Assembly: GCA_009193035.1 (NCBI GenBank)
Contig: SWDT01000011.1
Span: forward strand, 496,001-560,000
DNA from: Halicephalobus mephisto
Taxonomy: Eukaryota; Nematoda; Chromadorea; Rhabditida; Panagrolaimidae
DNA: 64,000 nucleotides
Direction: 5' to 3'
Shown: positions 21,856 through 33,811 of the stretch, piece after piece
How the letters are laid out: each line of letters starts with the position of its first letter
How positions within the stretch are numbered: position 1 is the stretch's first letter
Program-made: the position numbers and the translations under genes
The notes under the pieces: generated by a model
Database searches by the model: none
Seen by the model: only the letters and a program-made list of their open reading frames with translations
What the model was told of the DNA's origin: nothing

Positions 21856-24800
21856 TTAAAGCTGAATTTGGGCTTTTCTTCTTCTTCTTGAATCAGTATG
21901 AACGTGTAGCAAAGGAACTTCTTCTATCTGTTTTTTGCCAGATCTTTTGGTCGATCGACGGATTGACTGGTCCTTTGTATTGGAGACTGATTTTGTTTGC
22001 AAAACTCTCCATCGGGCCATTCTTGTCGTCGGTTTTACAGCGCTCAATTCGGCCTGATGGTTGTTCAAACTAAAATCAATTTTTTAAAAAAATCCATATA
22101 TCAAAAACCTTACATTCTTGTAAATTCTTTTAACATCGATCGTAATTCAGTAAGATCCGCATCCAAAAACGGCTAAAAAAATATAAAATTAAAAAAACGA
22201 TTAGTCAGCAGTTACCGATTCCGTTCGGTGCTTGAACAAATAAAAACATCGTTAAAAATTTGAATCGAAATAATGACTCACCACTTGAGTTCTGAATCTA
22301 CATACTTCATGAAGAAAGCTCAATCTAGCAATAAAGCCATCATCTATAGGAAGATTGGCAGTTTCACAAACATCTTTAAGAAACGAATTCGTCGATTCTC
22401 CTGGCAAACGAATTAAATGAGAATTGATTGCTTCAAGTTGTCTATCTAAAATACAATTATAAAATCTCACGGGAATAATATGAAGAAACTTCATAGGAGC
22501 AACAAAACTCGCTTAAAATAAAACTGGCAAAATAAATCCATTTAAGTTCCATTTTGGAACAACCTATGGTTCGTTTTGTAGCTTATTGAACGAATATTCA
22601 GAGTTCATTTTTAAATTTCTCCTAAATATTCATCTAAAACAAAAAATTTCATATATCATTTGTTCAAATTTAATTAAATTTTTAAAGTAAAACTTTAATC
22701 CTTTTAGAAAAATATTCAGAATTTGACGTCAATTTTTCTTAATATACCTTCAAAACGGGAAAATTAAATAAAAACAAAAAAATTCATATATCGTTAGTTC
22801 AAATTTAATTAAATTTTAATCTTTTTAAAGAAATATTCAGAATTTGACATCAATTTTTCTTAATATTCATCTGAAACAAAGCATCGAACAAAAACAAAAA
22901 ATTTCATATATCATTAGTTTAAATTTTTAAAGTAAATTTTTAATTTTTTTAAAGAAATATTCAGAATCTGACGTCAATTTTTCTTAATATACCTTCAAAA
23001 CGGGAAAATTAAATAAAAACAAAAAAATTCATATATCATTAGTTTAAATTTTTAATTTTTTTAAAGAAATATTCAGAATTTGACGTCAATTTTTCTTAGT
23101 ATTCATCTAAAACGGGAAAATTAAATAAAAATTAAAAATTTCATATATCGTTAGTTCAAATTTAATTAAATTTTAATCTTTTTAAAGAAATATTCAAAAT
23201 TTGACGTCAATTTTTCTTAGTATTCATCTAAAACGGGAAAATTAAATAAAAATTAAAAATTTCATATATCGCGTGTTTAGATTTAATTAAAATAATTTAA
23301 AAAAATAAAATACAATGCATTTGGCAGTTAATTAGAGGGATATTCAAAATCCGGTATTTACTGTTAGTGAGCATTTTTATAAAGCGGGAAAATTAAATTA
23401 AAAATGAAAAATTTCACATACCTAGAGTAAAAATTTAATTAAAATAATTTTAAAAATAAATTACAACGTATTTTGTATATTATTCGATCGACATTCAAAA
23501 ATTGTGACTAATAGCTGAAATTTTTCTAAAATAAAAAAAATTTAAAATAAAAAAATTTAATTTAAAAATAAAAAAATTTTATATTATTTCTATTTTTAAT
23601 TAAACTGATTTAAAAAAATTAAAAATGTCGTAAATTATCAAGTGGATATCCAAAGTTTGTGGCTGACATCTGTTGAATATTCTTCTAAAATTAAAAAATT
23701 AAAAAGTAGAAATTTGAAAATATTGCATTTCAAAAAATATAAACTATGTCGAAAGCGCATGTTTTCAATCTTATCAGTTTTGAACATTTTGTAAAATTAT
23801 TTTTCTCATGAAAAAAGTTTACTTACTTGAAATGAGGTTTGGAATGAGTTATCAAGTTTTGCAGATTTCGAAATACTGATTCAGAACGCGTGTTTAATTT
23901 TTGCTAAACGATGTTTTGAAACGAGATAATTTGGAAAACCTCCAAATTTAGGATTGAGTTATCTGCGTTCTTAGCCACTTTTCGAAAATCAATAGATAGT
24001 TGTAATCAGGAGGGAAAATGCACCTAGTTGCAGAAAAGCATTATTGAAATCGGTCAAGTTAAAAAAGAAAACGAACGTCGCCGAACAAGGGCACTCTTGC
24101 GTTTCCCCAACTTTCGATATATGAAACTTCGCATGTATTCCGTTTTCTCGTTCTAGAAGAACCTTTAGCAAAAATTAAATATCGATTCCGAATCAGTATT
24201 TTAAGAGCTACAAAATGACATAATTTGTTTCAAAATGTCACTTCGACTAAATGCATTTCCGTGTTGTATATATTTAATTTTTAAAAAATCGAAAATTAAA
24301 ATTAATGAATTTCCTAAATTGTCTAAGATTTAACAAAATTGAATTACAAATTGTAAATTTATTGCTGAAAAAACTTGGATTTCATATATGGACTTTTAAA
24401 AAAGAATTTAAAATTAAGCAAAGCAAAAATCAAACTAACCAACATCTCTATTAATTTCGTCGAACCCGATCATCCGATGGACATATGGAGCATTTGCGTC
24501 TGAAACATTCGGTATTTTATAAAACTCCATATTTCTATGTAAATTTTTATATTTTTATATAAAATTCCGTATTTCTGTGTAAATTTTTATATAAATCTCT
24601 ATACTTTTATATAAAACTCCATACTTTATGTAAATTTTTATACTTTTACATAAAACTCCATATTTCTATGTAAATTTTTATATAAATCTCTATATTCTTA
24701 AATAAAACTCCATATTTTATGTAAATTTTTATACTTTTATATAAAACTCCATATTTCTGTGTAAATTTTTATATAAATCTCTATACTTTTATATAAAACT

Positions 24801-25540
24801 CCATATTTTATGTAAATCTCTATATTTTTATATAAACCTCCATATTTCTATGTAAATTTTTATATATCTCTATATTTTTATATAAAACTCCGTATTTTTA
24901 TGTTTTTATATAAAATCTCGTATTTCTAAGTAAATCTCCATATGAAATTCTGTACTTTTATAACTTATATTTTTACGAAAAATTATACAATTTTCTATAA
25001 AGTTCCATGTAATTTTTTACACATGTTTATTCAAATTTCCACATTTTATATAAATTACTGTATTTTTCTGGGGAGATTTTTATGCTTTTTATATAAAACT
25101 CCCTAGGTTTTGTAAATTTTGGTGGTTTTGTGATTTCGAAGAAAATAAAAAACTTACGCTCCGAAATAGCGTTGCAGTCGGTGAATTTCGGATAGTGATT
25201 GATCCGATAAGCTCCGACAGCTTCAATCTTGTTGAAAATCTGCTGACGAGATTTCTAAACAATAATTTTAAAAAAATATTTAAAAAATAAAATTACTTTC
25301 GAAATTTCGGTCGCCACAGAGCTGTTGACTTCTCTTCTGGCGCTGTTCAATCTGACTCTTTTGATCTGACGAAAAACAAAAATTGAACACAATATAACTA
25401 CCTAAAAATAAATATTTACAAGTAAATTACTAATTACAATAAAATTCGATATATGAAAAAACAAAACTGACCAATAATATAGCCGCTATTCCAAAAACAA
25501 TGGTGTATCCACCCAGTCCGAGTGAAAACTGACTCGTCAT
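21856..25540 (-). CDS. C1orf43 (NICE-3)-like membrane-anchored protein
   Basis: Seven minus-strand exons (25540-25472, 25365-25297, 25254-25158, 24499-24440, 22445-22282, 22172-22114, 22069-21856) give 243 aa, close to the 253 aa I recall for human C1orf43. Phase closes at every junction. The N-terminus is a short lumenal stretch plus one transmembrane helix (residues 8-23), followed by basic cytosolic sequence. Family-like features are YVHRMIGFDEI (compare the YRM..LDAI segment), a LIRLPG... segment and the helical ..LSFLHEVCRFR..LTELRSML region. The last 70 aa are strongly basic. In mammals the family is linked to Golgi and mitochondrial integrity and phagocytosis. The family call rests on remembered similarity, so it is moderate. 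The 2-kb intron 4 contains a MITE-like repeat. Confidence 0.7.
22600..23300. repeat. tandem array, about five copies of a 115-125 bp unit in C1orf43-like intron 4
   Basis: TTCATATATCGTTAGTTCAA, AAGAAATATTCAGAATTTGA and ACGTCAATTTTTCTTAAT recur in order. Confidence 0.85.
23869..24205. mobile_element. MITE-like repeat, copy A, with about 60-bp imperfect terminal inverted repeats
   Basis: The left end (about 23869-23930: ATACTGATTC..., TTTAATTTTTGCTAAA) is repeated inverted at the right end (about 24134-24205: TTTAGCAAAAATTAAAT...GAATCAGTATTT). A near-identical copy lies at 34740-35075, over 10 kb away. No transposase frame is present. Confidence 0.75.
24520..25130. repeat. tandem array in C1orf43-like intron 3
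   Basis: About nine units of 50-65 bp are built from ATATAAAACTCCATATTT, CTATGTAAATTTTTATAT and AAATCTCTATA. Confidence 0.85.
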
Positions 25541-25790
25541 TGGACAAAAGTGCCTAATCAATTGACGGCAACGAACAAAGCGAACGGGCAAATGTGATTC
25601 ATTGCCAACTTGCGTCCTATTCTCGACCAACAATCCTACTTAATAAAAATTAATCATGTCCGTCAAAACAACTGTTATAATTTTTTACTTTTTTCGTCCA
25701 CATGCTTTCGCGGCGGGAAACCCATTCAAACGGAAATGAAAGGATTTATTCTGGCAACTTCAAAAATCAATATTTTCCTAAAAAGAAACT

Positions 25791-26063
25791 TCAAGGATTC
25801 CCACTGGATTCCTCTGGATATTCAGGAGGTGCAATTTCTCCCGATCTTATTTTATTCCTATAAACTAATACAGCTTTCAATCTATGATTTTCAATTAGGA
25901 AATTTCTTTCTTGACTTCTTAGTTGCAACAACGCCGTCCTTAAAGCTCGTTCTTCCTGTTCCAGCATTCGTTTCTTCTGCATTAATAATTCTCTTTTGTT
26001 ATCTCTTTCTTCCTCATGTTTCGAATCTTCTTTCGACGAACCCGTTTTCTGAACTGGTGGCAT
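25791..26063 (-). CDS. 90-aa coiled-coil protein, family uncertain
   Basis: A single exon encodes a charged, mostly helical protein. About residues 18-66 form a coiled coil rich in Glu, Lys, Arg and Leu (QKKRMLEQEERALRTAL). A short proline/glutamate tail follows. On the minus strand a poly-T/TTTTAG acceptor sits three bases before the ATG, which suggests trans-splicing. It lies between cir-1 (146 bp upstream) and the C1orf43-like gene (250 bp downstream), so it is probably part of the same operon. The size and heptad pattern resemble the small SNAPc subunit SNAPC5, but that is only a guess. Confidence 0.7.
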   Translation of the reverse strand: MPPVQKTGSSKEDSKHEEERDNKRELLMQKKRMLEQEERALRTALLQLRSQERNFLIENHRLKAVLVYRNKIRSGEIAPPEYPEESSGNP

Positions 26064-26209
26064 TTTCTAAAAAAAAAGTTAAAAATCATCAAAAAAAAAT
26101 AAAAACAGATTAAAACTGCTTCAACAATCGCAAACATACAGAGACAATTCATCAACCAAATCCCGTCCAAGAAATAAAAATTCATATACAAATACATATA
26201 AATCAAATT

Positions 26210-27463
26210 TCATCTTCTCCGTCGATCATTCGGAGACCGCGATCTTCTGTGTTTTGACCGATGATTACTTCTATTCCTTCTTTCATCATCACTACTAGAA
26301 TCCCTTCTATTTCTAGCCTTCTCTCTACATTCCTCATCAGAATTCCTTCTCCGTTTATATTTCTGTTCACCTCCACTATCATGACGTCTTCTCTTTCTAT
26401 CCTTCACCGATTCTTCTGACGACGTCGACGACGATCTTCTTCTATATTTCTTCTTTCTATCACTACTTTCTTGAGAATATCGTTTCTGTTTTGGATGCTT
26501 GTCTTCTTTATGAAATCGTCTACTAGATTTCAACTCATCATCAGAAAAAACTTCTTTTTTCGTTTTCGCTGCTTTTTTAGCCACTTTTTGTCTAACTTTT
26601 TCAGCTTGATATTCCTTCGAATTTTTACCATAAGTCTTAGCAATAATTCTCTTCCTCTGATCCGGGTTCAAATGTCCCAAAAACCCTTCCAATTCATCTC
26701 CAGGTGTTTTCTTTTCAGATCCAAGATTAGTCAAAACATCATCTGATCTAATATTATGAAGGATATTTTTCTTAAATTTCAATCCATGATCTTCTTTCAT
26801 ATCTGCCAGTAATTGTACTTGAGATACCGGCTTAGCTTTAGATTCTGCTTCATAATCAGGTTCTTCTTCATCAGACGAGTTTTCTTTTTTTGCAATTTCT
26901 TTTTTATCTACTTTATTTTTCTCACGTATTTCTTTAAACACATCTGACGGATTTGTCACTTCTAAAAAATAACCTTCAATTACATTTTTAATTCCAACAA
27001 ACTCACGTCCAGGATTATCAGCATTACCACTCATATTAAACATTGGACATTCTCTATCAGTATTCAAATGACCCCAAGAATGACATTTCACACATCTAAC
27101 ATTTCTAACCTGAATTCCAAAAGGCTGATCCTGAATAGCTTCATTACCTTTCGCCCATTCTTCTCTAGGAGCATTATATTTCCTTTGCCATTCAAATTTC
27201 GGTTCTTCTTTAGGTTCATCTCTTTTCGTCATTCCCGTTGGAGCATCATACATGAACGATAATCCAAGTTTAGCCTTTTCATCACCAAGTAAAGCCTTAT
27301 TATTCATCATTTCTTGTTCTCTTTCATACTGTATTCTCAATTCTTCTTGTTTCTTTTCTTCAAGTTTCTTTTTTTCCCGAGCTTCCCAGACATTTTTCAA
27401 ATTCTGCCAATTCGAAGGATGAAAGTCCTTCTTGGACATAAAATTCTGGAATCCCTTGCCCAT
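26210..27463 (-). CDS. cir-1: CBF1-interacting corepressor CIR1 homologue
   Basis: One long exon gives 417 aa. The N-terminus ([17 protein letters not shown]) is the CIR N-terminal domain that contacts CBF1/RBPJ (LAG-1 in nematodes). The conserved block [19 protein letters not shown] continues into a zinc-knuckle-like CxxC...H...C (about residues 125-150). The C-terminal third is an RS-like tail of Arg, Lys, Ser and acidic runs, as in splicing-associated proteins. CIR1 bridges Notch-pathway repressors and histone deacetylase complexes and is also found with spliceosomal factors. The gene begins 171 bp after the WDR12 stop. An acceptor-like CTGTAG or TTTTAG occurs 10-20 bases upstream of the ATG. 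Confidence 0.93.
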   Translation of the reverse strand: MGKGFQNFMSKKDFHPSNWQNLKNVWEAREKKKLEEKKQEELRIQYEREQEMMNNKALLGDEKAKLGLSFMYDAPTGMTKRDEPKEEPKFEWQRKYNAPREEWAKGNEAIQDQPFGIQVRNVRCVKCHSWGHLNTDRECPMFNMSGNADNPGREFVGIKNVIEGYFLEVTNPSDVFKEIREKNKVDKKEIAKKENSSDEEEPDYEAESKAKPVSQVQLLADMKEDHGLKFKKNILHNIRSDDVLTNLGSEKKTPGDELEGFLGHLNPDQRKRIIAKTYGKNSKEYQAEKVRQKVAKKAAKTKKEVFSDDELKSSRRFHKEDKHPKQKRYSQESSDRKKKYRRRSSSTSSEESVKDRKRRRHDSGGEQKYKRRRNSDEECREKARNRRDSSSDDERRNRSNHRSKHRRSRSPNDRRRR

Positions 27464-27634
27464 GGTTGAACGTCTACAGTAATCTAAAACTTCAAAATTA
27501 TTAAAAAAACTAAAAACATTCGAAAAATTAAAGAAAAAACTAAAAATAATCAAGGGACTCAGACCCCCTTTTTGTCAAATCTTATAATTAATATAAAATT
27601 CAATAAAAATCAACAAAAATGCTCGACACAATGT

Positions 27635-29525
27635 CTATGATCTAATTTTGAATGTTTTCAATGTAGAATCAGCAGATCCTGATGCAATTAATCCTTGGAA
27701 AGACCAATCGACTCCCAAAACACGTTCTTGATGGCCAGTAATGTCATACAGAGGAGCCTTCGGACTGCGAATATCCCACATCTTAACAGTTTGATCCAGA
27801 CCGCCGGAAACAAATAGATTAGGATTTTTCTGAGACCAATGGACATCGGTAACCCATCCATAGTGACCGTGATAAACTTCTTTAACAAGGGAACCTTCTT
27901 GGGTATTCAAATCCCATAAGCGGATTTTGTTGTCTGTAGAGCCAGAAATAATAAGAGCATTCTGGGGGTTCATAGAAATAGACGTAAGCGCCCGACCTCC
28001 ATGGAGTCTCGTCACAAATCCGGCCAGTTCCAAGTCCCAGGAAATAATGTTGAAATCCATCGATGCTGTGACCACTTGTTTTGGTTGCAAAGGATGCCAT
28101 TCAACGTCCACAATGGCATCTCGATGAGACTGAAGAGTAACCATCGGAGTTTTCGTGATCAAGTCCGTTTTTCTTCTTTTTGCAGTTTCTCCATGAGATT
28201 TCGAAAATTCAGTCTTGCTGTCTACTTCCGTCGTCCATACTTTCAGAAAATTGTCAAAACCACCAGATACAAGCCTTGTACCATCGCTTTTGGCTGCAAC
28301 ACATTCAACACTCCTTTCGTGGCCACGGAACACTTGCCATGGAATAAAGGACAGCTTCTTGCCGGACTTTTCGACCTTATTCAAAGTTACCGTCTGATCC
28401 TGGCAGCCAGTAACAACACAGAGATCTGGAAATAATCACATTATTGTAAAAATCACGAATAAAATTGGTCAGAAAATTATTTCAACACGAATTTCTAGAA
28501 GTTTTTAAAAACTAAAATAACCTGGAATTTTATTTTTGTGGAATGGTTATTTCGTGATCACTCATATTATGAAAACCATGAATGAAATTCTTACGAAATT
28601 ATCTTGGCGTGAATTTTTAATTTTTTGAAAACTAAAATAACTTTGAATTTTAGTTTCGCGGAGATGATTTCGTGATCTCCAGCTATTCTTATATCAATAA
28701 TTTAGCACTACATTCTTTTTAAACAGATTTGGAAACTTCTGGATCAGGGTTGCGTGGGATATAGAAGATTGTCCATGTTCGCGCGTTCGAGATCACAGAA
28801 ATATCGAAAATACCCAAACTCAGAATTAGCATAAAAACATCTCATCGAAAATGAATGTTGTTATCAAATTTCTCCGTTTTGTAATTCTGCAATTAAGGAA
28901 ATCCTACCTCCATTGACTGTGAAGACATCCAGACATTTCAGCGGCTGTGATCCGGTCGATAATGATCCCAATTTGCTTCCGAAGTGAGAGTAGGCGGATA
29001 AATCTCCACCGTAAGTTGTAGAGAATATGCTGAAATCAGAGCATTAGATCGACTTGAGGACTTTAGACAAGAACTGACTAGTCGTTGGTGACTTTGACTG
29101 CAGAAACCCAATCTTCGTGCGGGATATCCTGATCCGGTTCCGGTGGTGGTTGCCTCAGAATACATTCAACTTCAACGACGGATTCTTGGGGGACGTTGTT
29201 GTCGACGATGAAATCAGCCAAGATGCCTCGAAACAAAATCCCGCCGATTAGGAAATCAAAAGTCACATGTTTCCAATTTTCTGAAAACAATTTTTATATA
29301 AAATCCAATCAATAAACAACTACCATCAGCTTCCTCTGCTGCCGAATTTACCAGATCGTTGAGGTTGTCCGGTTTGACCGAGGTTGGGACCGACAGGAAT
29401 CCCACGGGCAGAGTCCCAGTTCTGAAATTCCAAATTAAAAATCGATATAAAATTTTCCGTTTTTACCTGAGATCTTTGGCGATAAATTTAACTTGAATAT
29501 GCGGATCATTTTGAAGATTAGCCAT
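27635..29525 (-). CDS. ribosome biogenesis protein WDR12/Ytm1
   Basis: Five minus-strand exons (29525-29467, 29421-29324, 29280-29079, 29029-28908, 28425-27635) give 423 aa, matching the human length. An N-terminal ubiquitin-like NLE domain (about 8-100, VKFIAKDLRTGTLPVG) is followed by WD40 repeats. Clear examples are GHERSVECVAAKSDGTRLVS, LQSHRDAIVDVEWHP and GHYGWVTDVHWSQ. WDR12 forms the PeBoW complex with Pescadillo and BOP1 in the nucleolus, for maturation of 27S/32S rRNA to 5.8S and 28S. It is the first gene of a five-gene minus-strand run that probably forms an operon. Phase is exact at all four junctions. Confidence 0.95.
28426..28907. repeat. WDR12 intron 4 with two diverged about 125-bp copies
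   Basis: AAAACTAAAATAACCTGGAATTTTA- and AATTATTTCAACACGAATTT-like segments occur twice between 28470 and 28690. The rest is unique and has no coding signal. Confidence 0.6.
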
Positions 29526-31415
29526 TATTTAAAAAATATTACGAAATCCCCAAAGACGAAACGGTCCGAAAACAGAAAACGAAAGACCTCCAGTGGCGCT
29601 GAGGAACATTTGGCCAAAAAAAGCGGGAATGTTTCTTTAATGATTTCGATTTTCAAATTTCTGCAGCTGCTTGTTGATCGTCGACTGTAGGCTTGAGTTT
29701 TTTGTTTTTATTTTTTATATTAATTATTATTTTTATTTCTTAAAATCTATCTAATTATCTACAAAAAATGAAAGATTGACCGTAATTTAGAACATTTAGC
29801 AAAAAAACCGGAATATTTTTCAAATTTTTAATCGAACGCCGATTGTAGGATTTATTTTTTTCATTACTTTCTAATTTTATTTTATCTCGTGATTTATTTA
29901 ATTTTCTTTATTAACTGCAGAAAACGGAACATCTTTGTTAAAATAGGGACATCTGGCCAGAAAGAACAGGAGTATGTTTCAAAATCGCAGCTGCTTGGCC
30001 GATCGCCGGGCATTGGTTCTGTTCGTTTTTCTTTTTCATCAAAAACTTTAATTTTATTTTATTTCCTAATCTAATTGATTTCCTTCTCCGAGAATGTTCG
30101 TGTCTGATACATTGAAGTGGTCCTTCAACTTGATCTTTTATTTCTGTTTCTTATCAGTTTCCAGTTCAGTCTACGTGTATTATTCATATAAACTTTTGCA
30201 CCTAATAATGATTACAGCTCTGTATTTAAATTTCCTTACATGTTGAACTCATTTACATAGCTGTAAAATAATAATAAAGACTTTTTCGATGATTTTTAGG
30301 ATGCCTAAAATTCGAAAATTAAAGTTTTAAATTTCCAATGTACGCTTTTAAGTCTTTGATATATCGAATTCAGTTTTTTTTAATCTTCGATATATGGACT
30401 TTTAGTTTTTTAAATTTTCGATATGTGAAATTCAATTTTCTTGAATTTTCGATATATGAAATTCAATTTGTTTAATCTTCGATATATGAAATCTCAACTT
30501 TTAATATTTCCGATATATGAAATCTTAATTCTTTCACTTTTAATATTGTTACAATATATTTTTATTATTTTAGGATATAGGTAATGTTCTCAATGAAGAT
30601 AATTTCTCGGTTTTGTGATGTCCGTTTTTCCAACGAATGCCAATGTTTTCTGAATTGCTCGATTCAGCATTTATTTTGCATACCCGGATTTCTACATTTC
30701 TAAATCTCTCCTGGTTTTTACGTGAGATATTGTATCAATTTATCGTTCGTCCACATAGAAAAGGCACATAGTATATAATATAACGATACATGACGGTTCT
30801 GATGTATCGGATGCATTATATTCGATGCATAGGTACATTAAGTTGGTGCCGATGTGTTGTTTTCAATGTATTCAATGGGTTAAAACAGCTTCGACTTATG
30901 AGATACATTGCATTCAATGTATTGATGCATTAAGTAGAATATTATTACGTCGTATTCAGTGTACCGGTACATTGAATATAACGTATCTGATACACCAGAG
31001 CCGCTTTAATGTATATTTTTTGGATGGAAGATGAGAATTCTTGAACAAGTCTCTCGAAAATTCTATAAGTACTTTAAAGTCTGATTTTGATCGCATTAGT
31101 CAAATTGAAAGGAATTTGCGGACGTTACTCGGCTTATTTCGTTGTTTGATTTAAAATTAGGACATTTTTTGTATTTAATAATATAGAAATAATAATTTAC
31201 ATATTTTTGTAAATAATTATTTTTATTTTTGATCTTTTGACGACTTTCGAAAATAAAAAACATCTAATTTTACAAGAAATAATTTTTCAAATTTAAAAAA
31301 CCATAAGTTTATTGCCTCAGGGTGTATTTAATATTTTGAATGTATTTTTAAGATTTTTTATTTCGTGTGAAATTTAAATTTTTTTTTTAATTTTTTGATC
31401 AAGGATATTCCAGAA
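29526..31415. other. divergent intergenic region between WDR12 and the DUF4781-like gene
   Basis: This should hold the promoter of the minus-strand operon and of the plus-strand gene. It contains three diverged copies of an about 165-bp segment (29560-30075: GAACATTTGGCCA, GCAGCTGCTTG, GATCGTCGACTGTAGG). It also contains a run of GATATATGAA motifs (30340-30545) and a degenerate array rich in GATGCATTA, ATTCAATGTA and GGTACATT (30770-31010). No coding frame stood out. Confidence 0.5.
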
Positions 31416-33811
31416 ATGACGTCGACGGATTCCAAGACGGAGTGGATTCCCATTGTTTCCCAACTGAGATCTGTCCTTGAATTTGCTGGACAGGATTCGA
31501 TCGGAGCGGTTTCTACTCATCATCAGTTCCTGAAACGATGTCCTGTTGTGTCTCAAGCAGCAGCTGGAATCGGATTAAAAGGCGCAAATTCGACGATAAC
31601 CAACGCAAATAACGAAACTTTGGGAGTGTTTTCTGATGTCTTGGATGCCGTTCCTGTCATAGGTCATTTGAAAAGTTCTATTCATCTGATTAAGAATGAT
31701 ACCGAAGCTGCTTTGAATTCATTTTTGGCTTCTACAAGATCAGCTACGGTAATTGCCGGTGGGTATTTCGGGAAGGAAATCGGAGGACTTCCTGGAGCCG
31801 TAGGAGCTGGGATTTCAACTGGACTCGGATTTGATCTTTTTGGAACCACAGTTGCAAAAAAGTAAGTTTTTTTAAATTCTAAAATTACTTTTTTTTGAAT
31901 TTCTGAAATTATTTGATTTTTTCATATTTTAAAGTTATTTAATTTTTAAAATTCTAAAATTATTTAGTTTTTTGAATTCCTGAAATTATTTATTTTCTCC
32001 ATATTTTAAAGTTATTTTGTTTTTTTTAAATTCTAAAATTATTTAATTTTTTGGATTCCTGAAATTATTTATTTTCTCCATATTTTAAAGTTATTTTGTT
32101 TTTTTTAAATTCTAAAATTATTTAATTTTTTGAATTTCTGAAATTATTTATTTTCTCCATATTTTAAAGTTATTTTGTTTTTTTTAAATTCTAAAATTAC
32201 TTTTTTTTGGATTTCTGAAATTATTTGATTTTTCCATATTTTAAAGTTATTTAATTTTTTAAATTTTATTTTAATTCCTTAATTTTACTTTTTAGACCTT
32301 TTGGGATCATTTTTCTGATCAAAAATGCCCTAAATTACCCAAGTGTTGGAGCTGTTTTCGATACTTTTGCTGTGGCGGTTGCGGATGGATTTCTAGGTGC
32401 TCTGGTTCCGTTGAAATTTATCCCTCAATCTCTTGTGTTTCTTTTTCCTGCAGGAGTTTTGGGATCTGTTTCATCTCCGGATATTGAACAGCCGCCGATC
32501 AAGTACTTTGAAGATGGCGAAGGATCTCCTTCTACATTAATGAGCAAATTTTTGAATAGTGATTTTGGATCAAAGGAATCTCTTTGTACTTCTTTTACTG
32601 AAGGATCTGAAATTGAATCCTGTGCTTCTCCGTTTCCTGACCTTAGTGGAGATGTTAATTCTCTAGAAATCAATGAAAACGCCATGGTGGTGGACGATTT
32701 AGGAGGAATTACACCAGATACAGTACTTAATTACATCACATCTCCTGTCAATATGATTGATCCCGTGACAAATAAGCCTATTTCGCCTCTTGTTTCCATG
32801 GTCGAGTTACCGACAAAGTACTTTGAATTTACGGTAGGTTTTTGGATGTTTATTAAACCAAAAATCAAATTTTTGGAAGAGTATTTTAGTGTTAGGTGTG
32901 ATTTTTTGGGTGTTTATTGAGTTTCATATATAATTGTTAACTTTTGAAGGGATATAGAGGGTTGTGTGTTTTTCGTAATTGTTATTCGGAAATTTTTAGA
33001 TTAGTCTAGTTCTAAAATATTGAAAATATAAGGTTACGAAATACCATAAAACCAAAATTGTAAAGCAGTTCAAGTTCTAGAAGTTTTGTTCAAGATCTTT
33101 TTGTAAAAGTTTATATATGGTTTTTGTAACACAAATGAGTACGAAGTAATCAAAGCTTAAAACTGAAATTACAGATTACTTTGGAGTTGTACAAATTCCT
33201 AGAAATTCGCGTTAAGATAATTTTGTAAGATGTATATGTTTTTTGTGTTTATAATAATTATTTCAGGCAGTGATTAAAGTTGAAAATGTTCAACGTGGAG
33301 CTTTGAATATGATTTTACGACATGCTCATGAAATTGATAAAGTTGTTCCTGGATTTTCTATCCGTGAATTGCCTTCGAATGCCGCTAAATTAGTAAGGCA
33401 TCTGCAGAAATGCCCTGATGCGAAGGCCAAGGAAATCTTGGCTTCGTTGGAAAAGGTATTAATTTGTTGTTATTTAATTATGAATAGTTTTTTTAGTTGA
33501 TAGAACATAACAAAAATTTCCACATGCAAAGTGTACAATTACAATTGACGTTGTTGGAATTCTTGAGTGAACATATTACGGACGATGATTATCTTGGTGA
33601 AATTGTCGATAGAAGAGGAAGAAGTAGATCTGCATGGAGAATCATCAATAAGTTAGACAAGGAACAGGCGATGATAACGCATTTCGGAAGTTATCTTCAT
33701 AAACCTGATAAATTGATCACAAAGCCGTTCAGAGAAATTGTTAGTTTTTCGTTTATCTCTATTGATGAAGCCAACAAATCCGCCGTGAAACCGAAAAGGA
33801 AGCTGAGATGA
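31416..33811 (+). CDS. DUF4781-like protein with glycine-rich hydrophobic segments
   Basis: Four exons (31416-31861, 32296-32833, 33267-33455, 33497-33811) give up to 495 aa. The ATG follows an ATTCCAG acceptor by two bases. The N-terminal half has FLKRCPVVSQ, then DAVPVIGHLKSSIHLIKND, then glycine-zipper hydrophobic stretches (GGYFGKEIGGLPGAVGAG). I associate this order with the poorly known DUF4781 family of invertebrate proteins. The middle is acidic and serine-rich, and exon 3-4 is helical. The C-terminus is uncertain: exon 4 can read to a stop at 33809-33811 or splice at a GTTAGT (33740). Exon-like segments continue downstream (see the next entry). Biochemical function is unknown. Confidence 0.7.
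31862..32295. repeat. tandem array filling intron 1 of the DUF4781-like gene
   Basis: About five units of 80-95 bp carry CTGAAATTATTTATTTTC, TCCATATTTTAAAGTTATTT and AAATTCTAAAATTA. Confidence 0.85.
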
